This document shows, one piece after another, positions 13,782-17,972 of a stretch of 17,972 bases of DNA. The position numbers and the translations under genes are program-made. The DNA comes from CAYVKY01 sp964452115 (GTDB lineage Bacteria; Bacteroidota; Ignavibacteria; Tepidaquicellales; Tepidaquicellaceae), in the NCBI GenBank assembly GCA_964452115.1, contig CAYVKY010000035.1, positions 1-17,972 on the forward strand, read 5' to 3'. Numbering within the stretch: position 1 is the first letter of the stretch; every line of letters begins with the position of its first letter. The notes under the pieces were generated by a model. That model was given only the letters and a program-made list of their open reading frames with translations. It did not search any database and was not told where the DNA came from.

Positions 13782-16067
13782 TTAAAATGTAATATTCACT
13801 CCTACAGTCGGAAAGATTCCGAGACTTTTGTTTTCCTTGATTTCCTTTTTGTATTTATCCCATTCATAACTTGTCACATTTTTATGAGCGGTAATATTCT
13901 GAATATCCGCATAAACTATGAGCGACCACTTTGAAAAATTAAACCTTTTGTCTGCTCTCAGGTCAAGTGAAAAATAATTCGGAAGGCGCGCAGCATTATA
14001 CTGTGAAGCTTGCTGAATGCCTGTCAGAGGATTAATCGGCGTGTAAGGCCTTCCGCCGTACAATCTTATCTTTCCCGAAAACTCCCATCCCCTGCCTGCT
14101 TTGTATCCTGCGCTTGCAACCGACATGAATTGATTGTCAAAATCGCTCCTTCTTTCAACCCCGTCAAGTGACGTATAACGCGCTTTGAAAAATGAAAGAT
14201 TTAAAGCAGCATAAAATCTATCCGACATTGCTCTCTGCAAAGAGAATTCAATCCCCTGCGAATATCCCTTGCCTGCCGATACAAGCGGTTCAAGTCCGAA
14301 ATTGTCCGGCTTGGCATAGTCGTACCCGTTATTTAACAATACAAAGTAAGGTCTCAGTGAACTTGCAGGATAATCCGAATATTTTTTGTAATAAACTTCA
14401 AGCGTAGCCCTTACTTCATTTCCTTTCACATACTCAAGTCCCGCTACATAATGGTCTGCACGAATATCGGTCAGGTCTTTATTCTGCGGATTTGATATCA
14501 GCCAGATATATGACGGTGACTGGTAAAATATTCCGTAACTCAGGTTTACAAATAAATTTTTCAATATGTTGTATGACATCGACAATCTCGGTGACACATA
14601 ATTTTTTTTATTAATAAATCCGAAGTAATCATACCGGAGACCTGCATTAAATTTAAATTTTTCCGTTACGTTTTGAATGACTTCAATAAATGCAAATCCC
14701 TTGAGTGAATTATTATCCTGATTCAAATTAACTGCGGGAATTATAATCTGGCCGGGGTCCGAATAATAAAGCGTGTCGGCAAGCGATTTAATTTCGTTAA
14801 CGAAATTAATCAGCTTCACGCCGCTTCCCACAGCAATCTCCGTTGTTTTAAAAGGTTTTGAAAAATACTGCAGCGACAGATTTGTTTCGCCTTCGTTTGA
14901 CCTGTTTGCAAATTTTTCGTTGAAATTTGCATCACGCCCGCTGAAGTCGAATTTGACATAATTCCGCGTAAGGTTCAGTAAGGTATATGAAGTCCTGCTG
15001 ACAAGTGTTCTTAATTCATAGGAATTCACATATCCCCATTGATTGTCTTTCAGAATATTTTCATTATCCCTGCGGTTGTCTTCCGTTTCATTATTAAATC
15101 TTACAAGGTCATAGTTTCCGATTGCATTAACGGTCAAAGTGTTTGTTTTGTTGATATCATTCACAACTTTGATTTCGGCTGATGAATATTCCGGCACGAA
15201 TCCGAATCCCGCAGCATTGAAGAATAAATCCAGATAACTCCGCCTTGCGGAAAACAGCCACGAACCCTTTTTCTCCGAACCGATAGGACCTTCCAGAATT
15301 CCGCCGAATCCGTTTCCGCTGAGATTGATATCTCCCGAAAATTTTTCCCTGCTGCCTTCCCTGAGTTTGATATCAAGAACTGATGAAAGTTTATCTCCGT
15401 ATCTTGCGGAAAATCCTCCCGTAAGAAAATTTACTTCCCTTACAAAATTCAGGTCAATGATGCTTAAAGGTCCGCCTGTAGCGCCCTGCGAGCCGAAATG
15501 GTTTATATTCGGCACAACCGAATTATCCACCAGAAAAAGATTTTCCGAAGGCGAGCCGCCCCGGACAACAAGGTCATTCCGCCCGTCATTCACAAAGGAT
15601 ACACCCGGCAGTGTCTGCACCACTCTGCCTATATCTTCAAATCCACCGGGCGAGCGGCGGATTTCCTCATTCTGAAGATTTTTAAACGATGTAGTAACAT
15701 TTACGGGTTTCAGATATCTTTCCGCCTGAACAACAATTTCTTCCGTTTTCATAATTTCCAGCTGAATAATCACATCTGCAGGTTTACCCGTGCTCACCAT
15801 CATTTGGTCTAATACTATGGTATTAAATCCGATAGCAGAAACTTTTATACTGTACTCCCCCGGTTCAAGATTTTTAATAATAAAAAAACCGTTCGAATCG
15901 CTTCCTGTTTTTATGTTTTGCCTGTTAAGTTCTATAACTGCGTCGGCAACCGGCTGATTTGAAAATCTTTCAACCACCCTGCCCGTGATTTCCGCAGTAT
16001 TTTGTGAGAATGCATTAGATGATAACAGCATTAATAATACTGCAGCATACATACTGAATTTTTTCAT
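13782..16067 (-). CDS. TonB-dependent receptor with carboxypeptidase-regulatory-like domain
   Basis: This 761-residue outer-membrane receptor should import a ligand using TonB energy. The signal peptide MKKFSMYAAVLLMLLSSNAFS precedes a carboxypeptidase-regulatory-like domain at about 24-103 ('ITGRVVERFSNQPVADAVIEL...SNGFFIIKNLEPGEYSI'). The plug follows at about 125-235, containing 'VVQTLPGV', 'DLVVRGGSPSENLFLVD' and 'VNFLTGGFSARYGDKLSSVLDI'. The remaining 520 residues form the barrel and end in Phe (VGVNITF). It is rather short for Bacteroidota SusC proteins and has no SusD beside it, so a small ligand such as a siderophore, metal or cofactor is more likely than a glycan. It begins 20 bases after the MetH-like gene, which hints at a corrinoid link but does not show it. 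Confidence 0.93.
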   Translation of the reverse strand: MKKFSMYAAVLLMLLSSNAFSQNTAEITGRVVERFSNQPVADAVIELNRQNIKTGSDSNGFFIIKNLEPGEYSIKVSAIGFNTIVLDQMMVSTGKPADVIIQLEIMKTEEIVVQAERYLKPVNVTTSFKNLQNEEIRRSPGGFEDIGRVVQTLPGVSFVNDGRNDLVVRGGSPSENLFLVDNSVVPNINHFGSQGATGGPLSIIDLNFVREVNFLTGGFSARYGDKLSSVLDIKLREGSREKFSGDINLSGNGFGGILEGPIGSEKKGSWLFSARRSYLDLFFNAAGFGFVPEYSSAEIKVVNDINKTNTLTVNAIGNYDLVRFNNETEDNRRDNENILKDNQWGYVNSYELRTLVSRTSYTLLNLTRNYVKFDFSGRDANFNEKFANRSNEGETNLSLQYFSKPFKTTEIAVGSGVKLINFVNEIKSLADTLYYSDPGQIIIPAVNLNQDNNSLKGFAFIEVIQNVTEKFKFNAGLRYDYFGFINKKNYVSPRLSMSYNILKNLFVNLSYGIFYQSPSYIWLISNPQNKDLTDIRADHYVAGLEYVKGNEVRATLEVYYKKYSDYPASSLRPYFVLLNNGYDYAKPDNFGLEPLVSAGKGYSQGIEFSLQRAMSDRFYAALNLSFFKARYTSLDGVERRSDFDNQFMSVASAGYKAGRGWEFSGKIRLYGGRPYTPINPLTGIQQASQYNAARLPNYFSLDLRADKRFNFSKWSLIVYADIQNITAHKNVTSYEWDKYKKEIKENKSLGIFPTVGVNITF

Positions 16068-16087
16068 CGCTATATTAAAAATATTTA

Positions 16088-17908
16088 TTATACTTCTTCA
16101 AATTTTCTTTCATCAAAAATCAGCTGGCGGCAGAGTTCCCTGCCTTTTTCATCAACTTTATAGAGCGGAAGAATTTTTCCCGCGTGAACTATCACCATAT
16201 CAAGCCCTGCTTCAACGGCGTAATGCATAAACACCGAATTTAGAATGTGGCGGATTTCCGGTTTCAATCCGAATGACGAATTGCTTATGCCTAAAACCGT
16301 GTGGCATTTCGGGAGAAGTTTTTTAATTTCACGGATTGCATTAATCGTGTTCATTCCGCTTGTGCGCAGGTCTTCCTGTCCTGAGCCGAGCGGAAAAGTC
16401 AGCATGTCAAAAATCAAATCTTCATCCCTTAATCCGTGAACATTTACTGCGTGGTCGTGAATCCTCATCGCAATGTCAACTTTTTTCTGCATTTCATACG
16501 CCTGACCTTCTTCATCAATCGAAAGCGCAATCACCGCTGCGCCAAATCTTTTAGCGAGCGCAAGAATTTTGTCCGCCTTCGCAGTGCCGTCTTCAAAATT
16601 TATTGAATTAATAACCGGACGCCCGGCATAAAGTTTCAGTGCTGTTTCAATCACATTCACTTCAGTCGAATCAATCATAAGGGGCAGCTGCACGGCAGTA
16701 TTAAACCTTCTGAAAATTTCTTCCATATCCCTCGCTTCGTCCCTTCCGACAAATGCAGCGCAAACGTCAAGTATATGAGCGCCTTCGGCTGTCTGGTCTT
16801 TTGCCATATTCACCATCGCATCATAATCCTCACGCTCGAGAAGTTCCCTGAACTTTTTCGAACCGTTTGCATTGCACCTTTCGCCGATTAATGTCGGAGC
16901 AGGGTCAATGTGCAAAGTCGAAATCGAATATATTGACGACACAGCGGGAGTGTATTCATAGTTTCTCACTGCGGGTTTATATTTTTCCGAAATCTCCACA
17001 AGAGCTTTTATGTGCTCTGCACCCGTTCCGCAGCATCCGCCGATAATGTTTACACCGAGGTCTTTCACAAAATGTGTCATGTATTTCGTCAGCTCTCCGG
17101 GTGTTAGATGGTAGCACGCCTTGCCGCCTACATTTTCCGGAATACCCGCATTTGGCATGCAGAAAATATATTTCGGAGAATTATGCGAAAGGTACCTGAT
17201 ATTTTCCTCCATTTCCTTCGGACCCGTTGCACAGTTCAATCCGAATACATCTACTATATCATAAGGTTCAATCGTTGTAAGCGCTGCCGATATATCCGTA
17301 CCCATAAGCATCGTGCCAGTGGTTTCAACGGTCACGGACACAATCACGGGAAGTTTCTTTTTCTTATCTTCAAAGAGTTTCCTTGCAGCAGACAATGCCG
17401 TTTTTGTCTGAAGTAAATCCTGACAGGTTTCAATGCAGAATATATCCGCCCCGCCGTCCATCAAGCCGGACATCTGTCGGTAATATGCCGCTTCCATTTC
17501 GTCGAATTTAATATGACCGAGTGACGGCAGCTTTGTGGTCGGACCAATCGAGCCGGCTACGAATCTTTGTTTCCCGCGCTCTGAAAAGTCATCCGCGGCA
17601 ATCCGTGCAATCCGTGCAGCGCGCAATGATAAATCATAGTCAAGCTCCGCTATGCCGTATTCTGCGAGCACGATTGAATTCGAGCCGAATGAATTTGTTT
17701 CGATGATGTCGCACCCCGCCTGAAGAAAATACGAATGAAGCTGACGCACAACATCAGGATTGCTTTTGCAGAGATATTCGTTGCATCCTTCAAATTCCTT
17801 TCCGCCGAAATCTTCTTCGGTCAGATTGAATGTCTGCAGGTTCGACCCGGTTGCACCGTCGAATACAAGAACTCTCTCTTTTAATATATCAAAAAATTTT
17901 GTGTTCAA
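16088..17908 (-). CDS. metH: Methionine synthase MetH, homocysteine and folate modules only
   Basis: MetH methylates homocysteine using methyl-tetrahydrofolate through cobalamin. Residues 1-310 are the homocysteine S-methyltransferase barrel, with zinc ligands Cys226 (GLNCATGP) and Cys292/Cys293 (GGCCGTG). Residues 335-590 are the pterin-binding barrel, with 'IGERCNANGSKKF' (341-353), 'MIDST' (411-415) and 'LGISNSSFGL' (539-548). The frame stops at residue 606, after 'LIFDERKFEEV', where full-length MetH (about 1,200 residues) would continue into the cobalamin-binding and SAM-reactivation domains. No frameshifted remainder follows, because the TonB receptor starts 20 bases later. The start is a TTG at 17908: there is no in-frame ATG between it and an upstream stop, and the protein aligns to family N-termini from there ('LKERVLVFDGATGS'). 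Confidence 0.93.
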   Translation of the reverse strand: MNTKFFDILKERVLVFDGATGSNLQTFNLTEEDFGGKEFEGCNEYLCKSNPDVVRQLHSYFLQAGCDIIETNSFGSNSIVLAEYGIAELDYDLSLRAARIARIAADDFSERGKQRFVAGSIGPTTKLPSLGHIKFDEMEAAYYRQMSGLMDGGADIFCIETCQDLLQTKTALSAARKLFEDKKKKLPVIVSVTVETTGTMLMGTDISAALTTIEPYDIVDVFGLNCATGPKEMEENIRYLSHNSPKYIFCMPNAGIPENVGGKACYHLTPGELTKYMTHFVKDLGVNIIGGCCGTGAEHIKALVEISEKYKPAVRNYEYTPAVSSIYSISTLHIDPAPTLIGERCNANGSKKFRELLEREDYDAMVNMAKDQTAEGAHILDVCAAFVGRDEARDMEEIFRRFNTAVQLPLMIDSTEVNVIETALKLYAGRPVINSINFEDGTAKADKILALAKRFGAAVIALSIDEEGQAYEMQKKVDIAMRIHDHAVNVHGLRDEDLIFDMLTFPLGSGQEDLRTSGMNTINAIREIKKLLPKCHTVLGISNSSFGLKPEIRHILNSVFMHYAVEAGLDMVIVHAGKILPLYKVDEKGRELCRQLIFDERKFEEV

Positions 17909-17972
17909 ATTATTTTTCGATAAGAATATAAACTCTGAAAATTATTTTCAATGCAATACAACTTTGTTTAAT

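Noticed and set aside
16068..16087. Cobalamin riboswitch ahead of the TonB receptor
   Set aside because: The gap is only 20 bases, too short for any B12 aptamer; one could still lie upstream of metH beyond the window.

Overview
The window looks like the chromosome of a low-to-moderate GC (by eye) member of the Bacteroidota/Ignavibacteriota side of the tree. Four things point there. The left-edge secreted protein ends in a tail of the 'LSQNYPNPFNPSTKI' type, as on type IX secretion (T9SS) cargo. There is a TonB-dependent receptor with an N-terminal carboxypeptidase-regulatory-like domain. There is a GldA/F/G-like ABC cluster with a DUF4340 protein. Gene leaders are A/T-rich, with few Shine-Dalgarno sites. 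No single gene fixes the species.

Layout. 1-1720 (minus) is a large secreted Asp-box repeat protein cut by the window edge. Divergent from it is a UDP-glucuronate decarboxylase (1866-2810, plus), whose 3' end overlaps the 3' end of a minus-strand pair: an outer-membrane-type protein followed by a metallo-beta-lactamase-fold lipoprotein. A YitT-family membrane protein (4556-5491, plus) follows. The only gene-free stretch above 300 bases, 5492-5840, lies between two convergent genes and holds two families of short palindromic repeats. From 5841 to 17908 everything is on the minus strand. In transcription order it runs: an N-terminal-half MetH, a TonB-dependent receptor, a small outer-membrane protein, RmlB, an ABC ATPase, an ABC permease, a GldG-like protein and a DUF4340 protein. 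An intrinsic terminator follows, then plsY and gpsA.

How the genes fit together. plsY and gpsA overlap by four bases and both act on glycerol-3-phosphate at the start of phospholipid synthesis. The ATPase, permease, GldG-like and DUF4340 genes form one compact transporter operon of the type first named in gliding bacteria but widespread outside them. UXS and RmlB both make nucleotide sugars (UDP-xylose and dTDP-4-keto-6-deoxyglucose) but are 9 kb apart with no companion glycan genes, so they look like scattered single genes. The MetH reading frame contains only the homocysteine and folate modules. The cobalamin-binding and reactivation modules must lie elsewhere if the enzyme works.

I found no convincing new defence, mobile or signalling system. 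The points most worth a second look are the half-length MetH next to a TonB receptor, the paired repeat families at 5614-5829, the NAPE-PLD-like lipoprotein with its outer-membrane partner, and the 3' overlap between convergent genes. All family assignments come from reading motifs by eye; no database search was run.
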